Notes: generated from the letters alone by a model not told the origin. Positions 36,169 to 47,945 are shown, counted from the first letter of the stretch. The stretch is DNA of 64,000 nucleotides from Psococerastis gibbosa (GCA_963971405.1 OZ020486.1:16205419-16269418), one strand, 5' to 3'. Translations and numbers: made by a program.

Positions 36169-36580
36169 TTTAAATAAGAAATAAAAATAAAATAAATAAA
36201 GTAAATTTCTATTTTATATTAGGTTAATTTAGTTATAATTTTCACTTCAGTTTTTCCTCTTTTTGAGGGGCGGCAACATTTTTATTCAACAGAAGAAACG
36301 AACGGTACAACTTAGCAAATGGATAATCAAAAATAAGAAAGGCGTGTTCCTCTACATTTTGATATATACAATATGTAGCCGTCGGTCCGTCACTATAACA
36401 CTGATTGACTACAGTTGTATTAATACTTGATTTGTATACAAAACGGATAGTATGGTTGTTCGGTGGACCTAGTGAATTTAAATAAGAAATAAAAATTAAA
36501 TAAATGAAGTAAATTTCCATTGTACATTAGCTTAATTTAGTTATAGTTTTTAATTTTCACTTCAATTTTTCCACTTTATT
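36169..36580. repeat. Two-unit duplication, offset 308 bp
   Basis: TTTAAATAAGAAATAAAAAT followed by AAATAAA(T/G), AGTAAATTTC, TTAATTTAGTTATA and TTTTCACTTCA occurs at 36169 and again at 36477. Confidence 0.6.
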
Positions 36581-36675
36581 GGACTATGTTAATGTTGAGG
36601 GGGTAAATATTGAGGGTTGTCCGATGCACCGAGTTCTATACAACTGCGGGCCATTCGGTGGTACTATACTATACA

Positions 36676-37205
36676 ATACTATATTAAAAAATCCCTTTCG
36701 GCACTGGCCAATCAGGAGTAGGAGAATTTCGAACCACAATGCCGACTATAAACTTTTATTTATCAATCGATTTTCACTCTGACTGGATGTCATCTTAAAG
36801 TGGTTGATTTGTCGTAAAAAGTGGTGATTACTATTATCGTAAATAATAATAATATGGACTTTCAGTCAGATTTTAATTCATTCCTCAGCGACCAATATTA
36901 ACGGAGATATTAATCATACAAGGTTTCAATCGGCCGCCATCTTGTAACTAAATTGTGGATCTAGCTGGTTAACGAACTCGATCAAGACATTTGTATGATC
37001 AATTTTTGTGCCAAGTATCATCAAAATATGATAATATTTACGGAAGTTAGAGTGTTTCCTAAAATCGATATACATACATACAGTATATATATGTATAACA
37101 TTTTGAAAGAAGGGTGGTTTTAGGCTCAGGGGGTCATGAAATGAAAAGTTGTGAAGAAATTTTCCGAAAGTCGAACATTGGTCGCCATCTCAATAGGTCC
37201 CTAAA
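36676..37205. repeat. Dispersed repeat, copy 2 (see 4690-5432)
   Basis: Same order of blocks as copy 1 without the inserted DNA, for example the CAATCGGCCGCCATCTTGTA block near 36926 and GTCGAACATTGGTCGCCATC near 37170. Confidence 0.65.
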
Positions 37206-37209
37206 ATGT

Positions 37210-38360
37210 ATCCTTGCAATCCATCGTGTAAATTAAATATATTTATAAGATATAAAAAATATATGAGTAAACTAAAAAAAAGTAGACAAACACTTCTTTT
37301 TTGCGATTCTACTACTAATTCTACTATCAATACGTATTCCACAATTACAGCTTTATCGTAATTTCCTCAGAAATCGGACCTTGTGGAAAAAGGACATTCA
37401 CACGGTGGCGGACGGATCAGGTTATTTCTTCAATGATTTCAAACTTCCGAAAGTTATTTATAATAATCTTATTTAATGATATATAGTTGAAGCAACTTAA
37501 TTTATAAATATTCCTGAGCTAGGGATTAAAATACCCTTTAAGTGCCCTCTTGCATAATACGTTGCTTGAAGTACCATGTAGCACCTGAGTAATTTTATGT
37601 TTAGCCACTCTTCAACTGGGTTTATGGTCACCTCAGGTACACATCAACGTAGACGGGTACAAGTACTTATTCAAATGATGTAATAGCTACCTACTGCCTT
37701 CATGGATCTAGTTAGGTCCATCTGGTTTCGGCTTTGATGGAGTTTTCGGAACATGAAAAGTGCACATTACTGGTTATTAGGCTTGATGCATTGTTGATGA
37801 ATGGATCTTCCGTTGCGTAAAGTGGTTAAACAAACGTTATAAGATAAGAAAGTGGATTATTGAGTTATAATAATTCTATATAGTGATTTCACATAAGAAG
37901 TCATCAGGATGATATCTAATGCACTTTAAAATGTGGTACATAAGTTAATGGTATAAGAAGCATCATATTGAGCAGGTTTCCGTCTGTAGATGTACCAATA
38001 AGTTGCCGGTACATTGCGCGGCTCCGACCTTTCAATGGTGTAACGTAAAAAGTCATTTCTGCTGACACGATTATTGGTTTTCGCTGTCACTAAATATTTT
38101 TATAAGGAATGTTCCTAGGTTATTTTGTCAATAGTAGAGTCACTATTAAAATCAACGAAAAATGCTTAGAAAACGGAAATTGATCCAGCTTCGGAAGCTT
38201 TTTCAGGAATGTTCCCTTCGACAGAATTTATATGTACTAGGCCTATATTGTATATTATAGTTATATGTATATTATTAATAAGTTCTTAACATTCTGTTGG
38301 TTGTATCACATCATTGGCAAATTTGGCAATAATATTTAAAATTATAATATGTAGCCTATA
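37210..38360. other. Intronic sequence, no gene seen
   Basis: No gene or defined repeat. Confidence 0.4.
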
Positions 38361-38365
38361 ATCAG

Positions 38366-38572
38366 GACATGTAGCGTAGTGGTACGGACTCTGACTTTCA
38401 CCCGAAAAGTTGTTTGTTCGAGTCTCACACTGGCTACATTTTCTGGCCATGCTTCAGAGGGCATGTGAAACAGGCGGTTCCGGGTCATCCTAGTTGAGTG
38501 TAAGAGAGGGCTTTATAGCCCTAACTCCGCTAGGTTGGCTTAGTAATAGAAACAATAAAAAGTCCTTATTTA
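38366..38572 (+). mobile_element. tRNA-derived SINE
   Basis: The head has GTAGCGTAGTGG (A-box-like) and TGTTCGAGTCT (B box, close to GGTTCGANTCC). The core is CATGCTTCAGAGGGCATGTG. The 3' stem-loop is TAAGAGAGGGCTTTATAGCC, then CTCCGCTAGGTTGGCTTAGT and an A/T-rich tail. Confidence 0.8.
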
Positions 38573-38574
38573 TT

Positions 38575-38770
38575 TATAATTATTATTGTCCTTGGTAAAT
38601 TTGGTAAATTCTTCTTCTGCTTTTTTTTCTGGCTTTGCTTTGGCCTGCTCGACAACACTCCTGCAATCATCTCGGTTTTGTACAACGCTCTACCATCTAC
38701 GGACTTGGTAAATTGGCTGAATTTATTATTGACTTTGGATGTCATTTGCATAACTTTTCCATAATCCATT
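38575..38770 (-). pseudogene. LINE remnant, C-terminal end
   Basis: On the minus strand the frame reads VVQNRDDCRSVVEQAKAKPE, KKAEEEFTKFTK and a stop. This has the form of a LINE reverse-transcriptase C-terminus. It is directly followed by the AT-rich tail shared with the adjacent SINE end. Confidence 0.5.
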
Positions 38771-38779
38771 ACAATTCAT

Positions 38780-39970
38780 TAATCATTTATAGCCTCATTA
38801 GTTATTGGTAGGTTGTAGGTACCTACGACACGGATTCTCTCTGATGCAATAATTGATTCAATAATCTAATTACTGTAAATGGGTTCAAATGTGAAGACAC
38901 TCTCGCGGAATTAACACTCAACACTGTTCCCTTCATAATAGACAGTCGTGATCTAATTCATTGGCCCCAGCTCTATTATCAACATTAGGAATCTTTCTTT
39001 GTTACAAATGGACTCAGATACCGGCTATAATAACTTTTACGTGCTATTGGCCTGCATGAGGCATTTTTGCAAGTATTCTTCTAATGTACGACTCATGGGT
39101 GTGCCCATCAGTAACATTTCTCTGCGGCAGTAAATGACACATTCGTCATTCATGGGCATTCTATTTCTCTGCATTACATCTAACTGCAACTGCACTTCAT
39201 TGTACTTCTGCACTGTATTTCATCCAAATGTGACGAAAATTAGCCAATACTATGAGTGCAACAATTAGTTAATGTTATCAACTTCCGCAAAGTAGGCAAG
39301 TCTACATTAAATGTTACCTACTGCTCTCAAGACGTGTAAGAGTGGGCCAAAAGGCCCTAAATTGGAATATTAAAAATAAAGGCAGTTTTCTATGTTCAGA
39401 TTTTTATTTGTTATAATATATGCGCTATAAAATAATGTATGCTGTGCTGTGTGGACTGCTATATATATGAACCGCTAATCATTAAATAATTTCTCCTTGT
39501 TCTTCTCCACACCATACACACACTAATAGAGCACGTTATGCCGGCAACGCTTTAACTCGGCGACTATTCCTTCTGTTTTGCTTCTTATAAGATGAATAAA
39601 AATTGACTTATGGATGCTTTAGCATATTATTGTATAGTTGGGAGAAAAGACAGATGTAACAGATAAAGGTTTTCCAGCTTGCCCTGATGGTGGGTAGCTA
39701 ACATTACTTACATTCACCGGTAAAACATCTAATTACAGATATTTTAATTTAAAGACGAGAAGAGAAATTTGATGCTAAGTCGAAATAATCGGATGGATCC
39801 TAGCTTGTTGTAAGCTAGCAGCTTTATTTTCGAGCTGGGTTCGAAGAAAACTGAAGAGTGAAAAGGCGGAATTAGTTCACCTTTGGGCAGGTCTTAGGAC
39901 GGGAAAGGAAGGGGGTTTGGAGTTCAAGGGGAAAATGAGACTGACAGACTTGTTACTTACCGCAACATCC
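38780..39970. other. Intronic sequence, no gene seen
   Basis: Apart from the stem-loop fragment near 39350, nothing was recognised. Confidence 0.4.
39330..39400 (+). repeat. SINE-like 3' stem-loop fragment
   Basis: GTGTAAGAGTGGGCCAAAAG then GCCCTAAATTGG resembles the 3' stem-loop of the main SINE family, but the rest of a SINE is absent. Confidence 0.4.
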
Positions 39971-39984
39971 CAATCAGCCGGTAG

Positions 39985-40195
39985 GGAAACATGGTAGGAC
40001 TTGTCCTGGTCACCTCCGAACTAATCGTGTGACTTCACTGTGTTTCCCAAGTGGTTCGGAATCCACTATAATCAGGAGGTCCACTGTCCTATGGGCTGGC
40101 ATAGGACAGTCAAGTCGGGGTCGCTCTATGGGCCCAAATATGAGACCTAAGTCGTTATTAACCCGACGTACACTACTGCTACTACTACTAACATG
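39985..40195. repeat. Dispersed repeat with conserved hairpins, copy 2
   Basis: Nearly identical to 12760-12965, including the 10-bp stem ACTGTCCTAT (40083-40092) with ATAGGACAGT (40101-40110). It ends in a (CTA)n-type tail. Confidence 0.75.
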
Positions 40196-41117
40196 CCAAT
40201 CAGTGCTGAAATGGTCAGTGGTCACTGTTGGAGTATTCTATACTGCAAATGTCTACAGAATATTTTCCCCATTTTTGTAACCCAGGTACCTATCTGTATT
40301 TCCGAATTTGCCGGCTAAATTGACAAATAGCTGTAGTTAAATCGCCAACTTGCAGTAGGTACCAACTTTATGGCCCATCTCATTGCTTATTATTCAAATA
40401 AAGCAGCATCATTACTCAAATTGCTCGTGTAATGTACCATCATTTAAACATGATACCCTTCATTTGTCAAGATGAAACGTAAGCCGCGCTTACTGGGCAG
40501 TTTTTTTGTCTTATGTCAGTTTCCTTCCGATGTTAATGAGTTTTTCATTGGAGTCAGGAAGACAGATGCTCTCGAGACATCTGTTTGGAAAATGAACGCG
40601 ACAGATTACAAATCTGTTACCATTACTTATAGCCGCATTGCTTTTGTCTTATCCATGACTGTTAACTTCCCACTTCCGTCTCACTAAATATCATCCCTTT
40701 TAGGCAGTGACCCCCATCATTATATTTTGATATCATTAGAAAACAAATCTGTATATTTCGTACAGTACCGTAACAGATCTTATGCTTTTGCAGCTTTCTG
40801 TGCGATTTAGCGAATGCTAACTTTTGTGTCTGGCTTTATGCCAGACAACTACCACTGGCACATTCTGACGTCTCTGGAACTACAAGGATGAATAGTTTTA
40901 CTGTATGTCTTTATGACATTAGCTTAGCTAGCCTTAGCTCATTAGCATTAAAGGGGGTGGGGTGTTAGACACTGTACCGGAAAAAACAGCCGAAGCGCGA
41001 GATACTACATACAATTGAAAGTGGAAACTAACGAAACACTTGTTTATTCCTATAGTTTCTATGTTATAATAAAGTCGAACAAACCCGGTGTTTTTTCGTT
41101 TCGGTTACAGTGAGCCG

Positions 41118-41245
41118 TTTAGTATTAACTTATTCTTGGGGTTGAAAATGTAAACCAAACAATGCTGAATAACACTTTCCGTTCGAAAATTATCTTGTTT
41201 ACATTTTTAATCCCAGGTTAAAATTAAAAACAATCGCCATAGTAG
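41118..41245. mobile_element. Foldback MITE ('ATGTAAAC' family), copy A
   Basis: The left arm CTTGGGGTTGAAAATGTAAAC is inverted relative to the right arm GTTTACATTTTTAATCCCAG. The flank beyond continues AATCGCCATAGTAG, shared with copy C. Confidence 0.6.
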
Positions 41246-41260
41246 ACCCACTGGTTCAAC

Positions 41261-41388
41261 AGTACCAATTATTATTCATGGGGTTAAAAATGTAAACACA
41301 ACTATTTTGTAATATCTTTTATATTTACTTAGCATTACAAAAATCTTTTGTTTACATTTTTATCCCCGGGAATAAGTTAAATTGGTAC
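41261..41388. mobile_element. Foldback MITE ('ATGTAAAC' family), copy B
   Basis: GTACCAATT...GGGGTTAAAAATGTAAAC on the left pairs with GTTTACATTTTTATCCCCGG...AATTGGTAC on the right. The arms are roughly 38 bp, with a loop of about 50 bp. Confidence 0.65.
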
Positions 41389-42071
41389 CTCGTGCTACGG
41401 CGGTAGGTAGCCTAGAAGAGGCTTTTATTTTATTTCACTGTTATGTAACAGTCTAATAATTCACACCGCAGGACATCGTAAAACATATTGTAGTCAATAA
41501 ATTATGCAAAACAGAAAGCGCGATGAATTCGCCACGTTAAGGTCTTAAGGACCACATACGGATAAAACAATGAGCACCAAATCAGACGATAATTGAGTTA
41601 ATAGCCAAAAAAAATTGGCTAGGGCATATTGAGAATGTCAGCTGATTGATCGGCCATGTGCTGGAGAAATGCCGGATGCATGGCCAAACAGGGACTGTGA
41701 TTGACTGCTATAGCAAATCATATTGTCACTTAATTAGCTATTGTACGTATACCATCTCTGAGCACAACATGGACCTTGTCAATTGTAAAGTTTTCCATAT
41801 TACCAAGGCCGTAGCCAGGATTTTTTTCGGGGGGAGGGGAGGTTTCAGAAATTTCATTGGGTATTACATAGTAGTTTTTATTTTTCCTCTCAAAGTCCGA
41901 TTCTATCTAGTGTCAAGTGTCTACTTGTATAATTATTTCTTTTTTGCCTGTCGTAGAGCATAGACTGGCCATGCCATAATTGCTCTGCAGTACCGGGAAT
42001 ATAACTAACATTTAGGAAATATTTTTCTCAGATTTCAAAAAGCATTTATGCTCCCAAGATTTTCAGCTGGC

Positions 42072-42182
42072 CTACTATGGCGATTATTTTTAATGTTAAC
42101 CTGGGGTTAAAATGGAAACTTTAGAATGGAAAGTGCTATTCAAAATTGTTTTGCGTACACTTCGAACCCCAAGAGTTTGTTA
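42072..42182. mobile_element. Foldback MITE ('ATGTAAAC' family), diverged copy C
   Basis: CTATGGCGATTATTTTTAAT, CCTGGGGTTAAAATGGAAAC on the left and TTCGAACCCCAAG on the right. Decayed. Confidence 0.45.
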
Positions 42183-42403
42183 TTGCTAAACGGCACAACT
42201 GGCTCTCAGCCGAACAAATTTTCCTCGACACACAGCCTTTTGTCAGAGTCCTGTCAGACATGCTGATTGAACTGGACTGGGGAATTCACAAAAAAGATTT
42301 ACTTGACCATTACAACAAAGAAATGAGGAGCTTGGTTACAAACGTGGCCAACTCCATTTTTTTACAAAATGGGGTTTTGATCCGACCTTGCAGAAAATTT
42401 TAA
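42183..42403 (+). other. Unidentified protein-like ORF fragment
   Basis: The plus-strand frame open over 42146-42403 looks more protein-like than other short ORFs here. It has a run with mixed hydrophobic and charged residues: NWLSAEQIFLDTQPFVRVLS, then LIELDWGIHKKDLLDHYNKE and LVTNVANSIF. The first 12 codons or so come from a MITE arm. I do not recognise a domain and see no start codon in good context. It could be a transposase or gene-capture fragment, or chance. Confidence 0.25.
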
Positions 42404-42801
42404 TGTCCACCTGCACGTTGTAAAATAAAGTGACAAAAGCAGCCAGATTGCGCACAGAAGTGCTGAGAAGTCTAGGGTTAGCTATAAACTTAATGCAATT
42501 TTCAACAGAAAATCCACTTTACAACTTGGAGTTGGCCATATTTGTAAACAGCCTCCTCAAATATATACAAGTAGCCTATATATAAAATAATAAATAAATA
42601 AGCATTTATTTGCAAACAGACAAAGTCCAATAATATGCAAATTTAGTCCAATAATATGCAAATTCGTCCAATAATATGCAATATTTATATTACAAATTGA
42701 ACATGAGTTCTTAAACTCAGATATTTATGAATTTGTTCTTAATTAGCTTTTCCTCAGAAATCGCATATCTATCCACTGCATCATGGATGGCTTCACGGCT
42801 T

Positions 42802-42905
42802 ATATAAAGCAGGCAGGTTTCTTCCTATAGTTGAGTGTAAGAGAGAGTTTTATAGCCTTAACTCCGCTAGGTTGGCTTAGTAATACGTCAAAAAGTAATT
42901 ATTTA
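42802..42905 (+). mobile_element. tRNA-derived SINE, 3' fragment
   Basis: It holds only the 3' half: AAAGCAGG, then GAGTGTAAGAGAGAGTTTTA and CTCCGCTAGGTTGGCTTAGT. Confidence 0.65.
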
Positions 42906-42914
42906 TCTATTATT

Positions 42915-43940
42915 CATGTATACGCATGACCTTAACTTAAAATTACTTACCTAACCTAATCTTACGCAGGTACATCTCAATAAAAATATAATCATTGTAA
43001 TTAGTAATTCTATTTGTAAGATCGTTAGTATCAATTTTCTGCCTTATTATGTCGTATATATTCCATAAATTAACTAATTACATCATAATTGAGTGACATA
43101 TGTGAAAATCAATGGATGTCATTACAAAATCCTAAATATCAATGCCGCAGCCATAATATTGTAATATTTAGTAGGTATTAATGTACAAATATCATTGATT
43201 TATTATGATATAATTGCCTGGCATCTCATGACTTCTTGCATAGGTCAAGGGGTCAGTTAAACATAGATTTCAGGGATACTAGGATCTCTTGTACAGTATT
43301 TGTCAACATGACAGTAATGCGGATGTTTAATAGGACGGATGACTTCTGTCATGTTCAGTGCTACAGTAGTAGGTCTACATTAGTCAGTTGGAGACTTTAG
43401 TACGTGTATAGTATTGTAGTCATGTTCAACGTGCCTTTAACGGATTGTTACATAAATTTTATACTGAGAAATATACATTACCACACATTTTTTCACAGGC
43501 TTGGCATTTGGGGGTCTTTATTTTCTTTCATGATATACAAGTAACCTACGTAATATTTCTTAATAGTAATAACTCTTTCAAGCTAATCAGTTTCATTATT
43601 TTTCTCTCTATATGTCTACAAATGTACAATGTCTTTTCACGTCAGCATTATGCAGATAATCATTTGAAATTTAGAAGTCATACTATGCATTATTTTTGCA
43701 CTCATTGTGAAGCACCAGCTCCAGCACTATACTCTGTCACATCACTGGTGCCTCTTGATGGTTTGGCGGTATAAGAGCTATGGAATTCAGAGCCTTCGCG
43801 TGAGTCCTTCAGCATTTGACAGTGGATGAGAACTTTCTTTTCCATTGTGGTGTAGCTAACAGAAGTCTGTCCGGTGTTGACTTAACCCGGTTCCTCAGCT
43901 GCGTCGCGCTGTAGGTGACGTAACCCTGACGTAACGTCAG
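42915..43940. other. Intronic sequence, no gene seen
   Basis: The 109-codon ORF near 43445-43774 has no recognisable feature. Confidence 0.4.
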
Positions 43941-43945
43941 TATAT

Positions 43946-44230
43946 GACACATCCCAATGGGAAAGTCCCGCACTTTCGTATGGCTCTTATGGTGCCTTTT
44001 CATCTGACCCTGAGGAGTCTGAAGTCGTAGAATTTCGTTTGAAGTCAGGGGTTGCGAGGAAACTTGATGCTGATTTCAGTGTCTAACGACACGTCCCATT
44101 GGGAAAGTCCCGCACTTTCGTACAGCCATGAGCCCATATGATTCCTTTTTATATGACCCTATGATGAGTCTGAATTTTATAAGAAGCAGGAGAGGGAATC
44201 TAAGTGTCTAAAGCTCCGTCCTGACTGCCA
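43946..44230. repeat. Tandem repeat, two units of about 142 bp
   Basis: GACACATCCCAATGGGAAAG at 43946 is followed at 44088 by GACACGTCCCATTGGGAAAG. Both continue with a small hairpin (GAAAGTCCCGCACTTTC) and, later, ATGAGTCTGAA-like sequence. Confidence 0.6.
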
Positions 44231-44239
44231 TGTTTAGCT

Positions 44240-44945
44240 CAAGCCAAGCAATTGAAACATAAAATTATTAAAATTGCACCCAAATCTGCAATACTACGCT
44301 GTATTTGATGCTGTGTAGGCCATAAAACCAGCATTACGCAATGGCTATAGAATAGTAAAATCCGTTAATGATTCAAATGAGATCCCTTCAAGTGATGGTT
44401 TTATGCTGTACAATATAGCATATCACGGAGCGCTCATACAAAATCATAGCATAATACGAGTATTGAAGAGGAATAAATGGGTACATGATAAGCTAGAAAA
44501 TCTCTTTGTGCCACTCTATTACATCAATTTACTCATACATATATTATCACACATAGGTTTGGGATTTTTGCTGAATGCATTAATGCAACAATGGGGGAAG
44601 GAGATGTTTCAGTAAGCCCCATTACACTATAGCCATTAAGTGTCTTTATAGTCGCTAATGCTCGCCCGCTCTACTTTCTAATTTAGCGCATTTGTGTCGA
44701 TATTCTCATTTGATTATGCCTTTATGCATAACCTATATGATAAACAGCCATTCTTTACCTACGGTAATGGTTTCATGCTCAAGCGCATGGCTGAAATCTT
44801 TTTCACTGCCAAAAGTAATGTTAGCAATTATACTCAAGAAAGCGGAATAGGCAATTTCTTATCGCGGGTTCGCCGCTGCAATAAGGTGTATTATACTGCC
44901 CCTGGCCCTAATCCAGCAAAAACGGCAGAAGCTGTTTTAAATCCA
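44240..44945. other. Intronic sequence, no gene seen
   Basis: Nothing was recognised apart from random short ORFs. Confidence 0.4.
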
Positions 44946-44952
44946 CTAAGTC

Positions 44953-45155
44953 AATGTAGAGTAGCGGTACGGACTCTGACTTTCACCCGAAAGGTTGTTG
45001 GTTCGAGTCCTGCACTTCCTACATTTTCTGGCCATGCTTCGGAGGGCATGTAAAGCAGGCGGTCCCGGGTCTTCCTAGTTGAGTGTAAGAGAGGGCTTTA
45101 AAGCCCTAACTCCGCTAGGTTGGCTTAGTAATAGAACAAAAAGTCAATATTTTAA
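44953..45155 (+). mobile_element. tRNA-derived SINE, best-preserved copy
   Basis: The head is AGAGTAGCGGTACGG with a perfect B box, GGTTCGAGTCC, near 44999. The core is GCTTCGGAGGGCATGTAAAG. The 3' stem-loop is GAGGGCTTTAAAGCCCTAAC and the end is GGCTTAGTAATAGAAC with an A/T tail. TAAGTCAA occurs on both sides and may be the target duplication. The 119-codon ORF over it is not a gene. Confidence 0.85.
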
Positions 45156-45390
45156 GTCAACTTGCTAACGCAGGCTCAGTTTGGGATACACCTTACTAAA
45201 GCCCAGAGGGTGTTAGAGGAAAACGACCTATCCCACGTTCGCGAGGTGCATGGGTTCGCAAAGGAAGCCTATCTGTTGGGACTTTTCTCAACTTTTAATT
45301 AGGTGTTAAATGGTGCTTTATGGACTTTATGCAGGTCTGCGGTCACCTACTTGTTGTAATAATAATAATAATACTTATTCACAATTTTAA

Positions 45391-46048
45391 AGAACCGGTC
45401 CGAGTTTACTCGAACATGCTTTCCAATTGATCAACATTAGTAGATAGAGAACATGAGTAATTTCATTGTAAATAATTTTCCATGTGAGATAAATTCTAGA
45501 TAGGTCAGACCAACACATTAATTACCACACAGCAATAATGGCAGGGCACGCAATGCATTTGAGCGCGAATTTTCTATCATTTTTTCAAAAAATATTTTTT
45601 TGTGCAAAACCAAATAGTTTTTTGGGAAAGCAACCTGTCCGGTTTCGTTACTCAATTTAACACCTAAAACATGCCTGAAGGTAGAAATCATCGATAGAAA
45701 GGTTTCGCAGAAAAATTATTTTTAGTCATTTTTCATTACAATTTAGTTATTTTTATTTTTTACCCCCAGAAGCAAACTATCAAGGGGCAAGCGACCACCG
45801 GCATTTTCTCAACATTAATAACGACTACAATATATGTGAATTTAAAAGAAATCGTTGGAGCCATTTTTGAGAAATAATTTTTTTAGACGTTTTTTTGGAG
45901 TTTTTTGAGAATAAACCCCCTCCCCCCCAAATTGAATTGGCCCAAAATAAAAAAATAGTCCTGAGGCATGAGTTTTGTAAACCTACATGCCAAATTCCAT
46001 CAAAATCGACCGAGTAGTTTGCCCAGAAATCGATGAACAGACAGAACT

Positions 46049-46079
<31 letters not shown>

Positions 46080-46200
46080 TTTCGCAAAAACCACTTTTGG
46101 GTTCCTGGGACATGAAAACGTGTAAATCCGTTGAAATCTCGGAATCGAAAATTTCGACCATCACAAAGCTTTCCTTATACTACGTATAAATTGGAAAGCA
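45391..46200 (-). repeat. CTGT/CAGA repeat family, minus-strand copy
   Basis: It runs from AGAACCGGTCCGAGTTTACTCG to TACGTATAAATTGGAAAGCA, with a CAGA microsatellite near 46038-46080. It is colinear with 58062-58904. Confidence 0.85.
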
Positions 46201-46225
46201 ATAAATCCATAAACTCAGTGGGTTT

Positions 46226-46400
46226 GTAAAGTTTTCCTGTCATGCTTGCTTTGTACATCTTTTTCTGCCATTCTTACGACGTGTCCCAGCCATCTTATGC
46301 GTTGCGCCACTATGATCCGGACTATGTCTTCTCCTTCGAGTATTGCGTCTATTTCGGCGTTGTTTCTTATACGTTGATTTTACATCTTATTCTCTTTAAA
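46226..46400 (-). pseudogene. LINE remnant, reverse-transcriptase tail
   Basis: On the minus strand an open frame reads [40 protein letters not shown] and so on. This is a clear RTE/Jockey-like C-terminal block (R.RWLGHV.RM). Confidence 0.75.
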
Positions 46401-46904
46401 GTTAATACAGTTTGAGGCTGTCTCTACAACAGCAATTACTGGTACCGTATATTATAGGATCATTCCTTTCCGCAAATTGGATCGATATTCAAACAACATC
46501 TCTTTTGTCGATTCTACTGAATAGTACAGTTCAGTGGAATACCGGCTGATCAGTGCGTAAACAATTGCATTTGGCACAAAGGTTTTCCCTCAGTAATCCC
46601 CTTCTATTGCGTCCAATTGTCTAAGAAGGCGGTATTAGATTGTGCTCTAGTTACTGCGATTTATCAATGTCGGTAGAAGTGCAAACGTGAATTGCTTTGA
46701 ATTTATTTCAAAGTTCCGGGTTCCGTGACTATTTATTATTCTTTTCTGTTAGAACAAGGCTCAAATCTGCTGCGCTTGTTGCTTCTTTATTGAATTTCTT
46801 GGAACAATTTAAATTAGTGATGGTTTATAGGCTCTACTTGTTTAGCTACCGAAGGGTTGCTCCTACGATTTATATATTTTATATAAAAGATTAATCGCAT
46901 TTAA

Positions 46905-47475
46905 ACAATTTAATGATTGCATCCAAATAACCTCTGCAGTCGCCTCACTAGGTAGCTTATGAGTCAAGAGTGTATGGGTACATCCCGTAGGAAATTGCCA
47001 GCCAGAAATTTAATACTTTTTATTTTTTATTTAATTAACTAAGCAAGTTATTAAATATTTATTGGCTCATTTAAGTTGTAGAAGACCACTACATGCATAT
47101 GCATATAATAAGGGATTTTTAATTTTCGAAATTGTAGTTTTTTTTCATAGTATCTATTTTACGTGAAACGTTATTGTTTATAAATTTTATCATGTTTATG
47201 AAAAAAATACAATTTCGATAATTAAAAATACCTTATTATATGCATATGCATGAAGTAGTCTTCTACAACTTAAATGAGCCAAATCTTTAATAACTTGCTT
47301 AGTTAATTAAATAAAAAATTAAAAGTACTAAATTTCGGGCTGCCCATTTCCTACGGGATGTACACTTTTAATACTTTTGTCGAATTACGACAGGGCTCCG
47401 ATCGCATGGTATGTAGATGCCTCAAACAAGAGCAAGCTCGCTACCATCATGACATCGAAGACATTAATTCCTTGA
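46905..47475. repeat. Dispersed repeat shared with 60440-60620, interrupted by a foldback element
   Basis: 46915-46965 (ATCCAAATAACCTCT, then TCGCCTCACTA) and 47380-47475 (ACGACAGGGCTCCGATCGCA, then CGCTACCA) match one continuous sequence at 60440-60600. The gap is exactly the foldback element at 46966-47369. Confidence 0.75.
46966..47369. mobile_element. Long foldback (hairpin) element, copy 2
   Basis: The left arm, from TACATCCCGTAGGAAATTGC, is the inverted complement of the right arm, ending GCCCATTTCCTACGGGATGT. The arms run for about 190 bp. Same family as 33458-33834. Confidence 0.85.
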
Positions 47476-47789
47476 TTTCTTGTAGCTATAATATTATTTA
47501 GGCGAGGTCCCACCATTACTTGAAAAGTCTCGGTAAGGTATTACTGCACAGCTACATACATTCTGAGAGAGATATAGCGAAGACTATTGGTCAGATACAA
47601 CATATTACGAGATAACGAGATATCGTCTAACATCGTAAAAAGAAGTGAGAGGTTCTAGGCGAAGAAAGGGGGCGGGGAGATGAGATGACTTTACACTAGA
47701 TAAACTGAGGATTCATAAGTACATAATAATAATAGCAAGTAAAAGTACAATGAATGCCCCCCTCACTGAAAAAGTCTTCTGGATCTGCA

Positions 47790-47945
47790 CTTGTCCTGGG
47801 GATGACACAACTTTCTGAGTTAAGAAAAGCTGTAACCAGAGGGACAAAATGTGAAACCTCAGGTTACGAAAAAGAGGAGAACCTGGTTACAATAGGCCAA
47901 AGGCTGCTGTACGGACTACCAAACCTGACCGGTTTCAACCTAGAA
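47790..47945. repeat. Dispersed repeat shared with 20205-20360
   Basis: AACCAGAGGGACAAAATGTG, then CTCAGGTTA and AACCTAGAAA. Confidence 0.45.

Noticed and set aside
41805-41840. CAAGGCCGTAGCCAGGATTT end-like sequence, similar to 48340-48377
   Set aside because: It resembles the start of a repeat, but no opposite end was found for either copy.
44954-45012. tRNA gene candidate with a perfect B box
   Set aside because: There is no cloverleaf with a proper anticodon arm, and the sequence is the head of a repeated SINE.
44694-45053. 119-codon ORF
   Set aside because: Its second half is the SINE at 44953-45155.
28780-46080. CRISPR-like regular repeats
   Set aside because: The regular units are CTGT/CAGA microsatellites without spacers, and the genome is eukaryotic.
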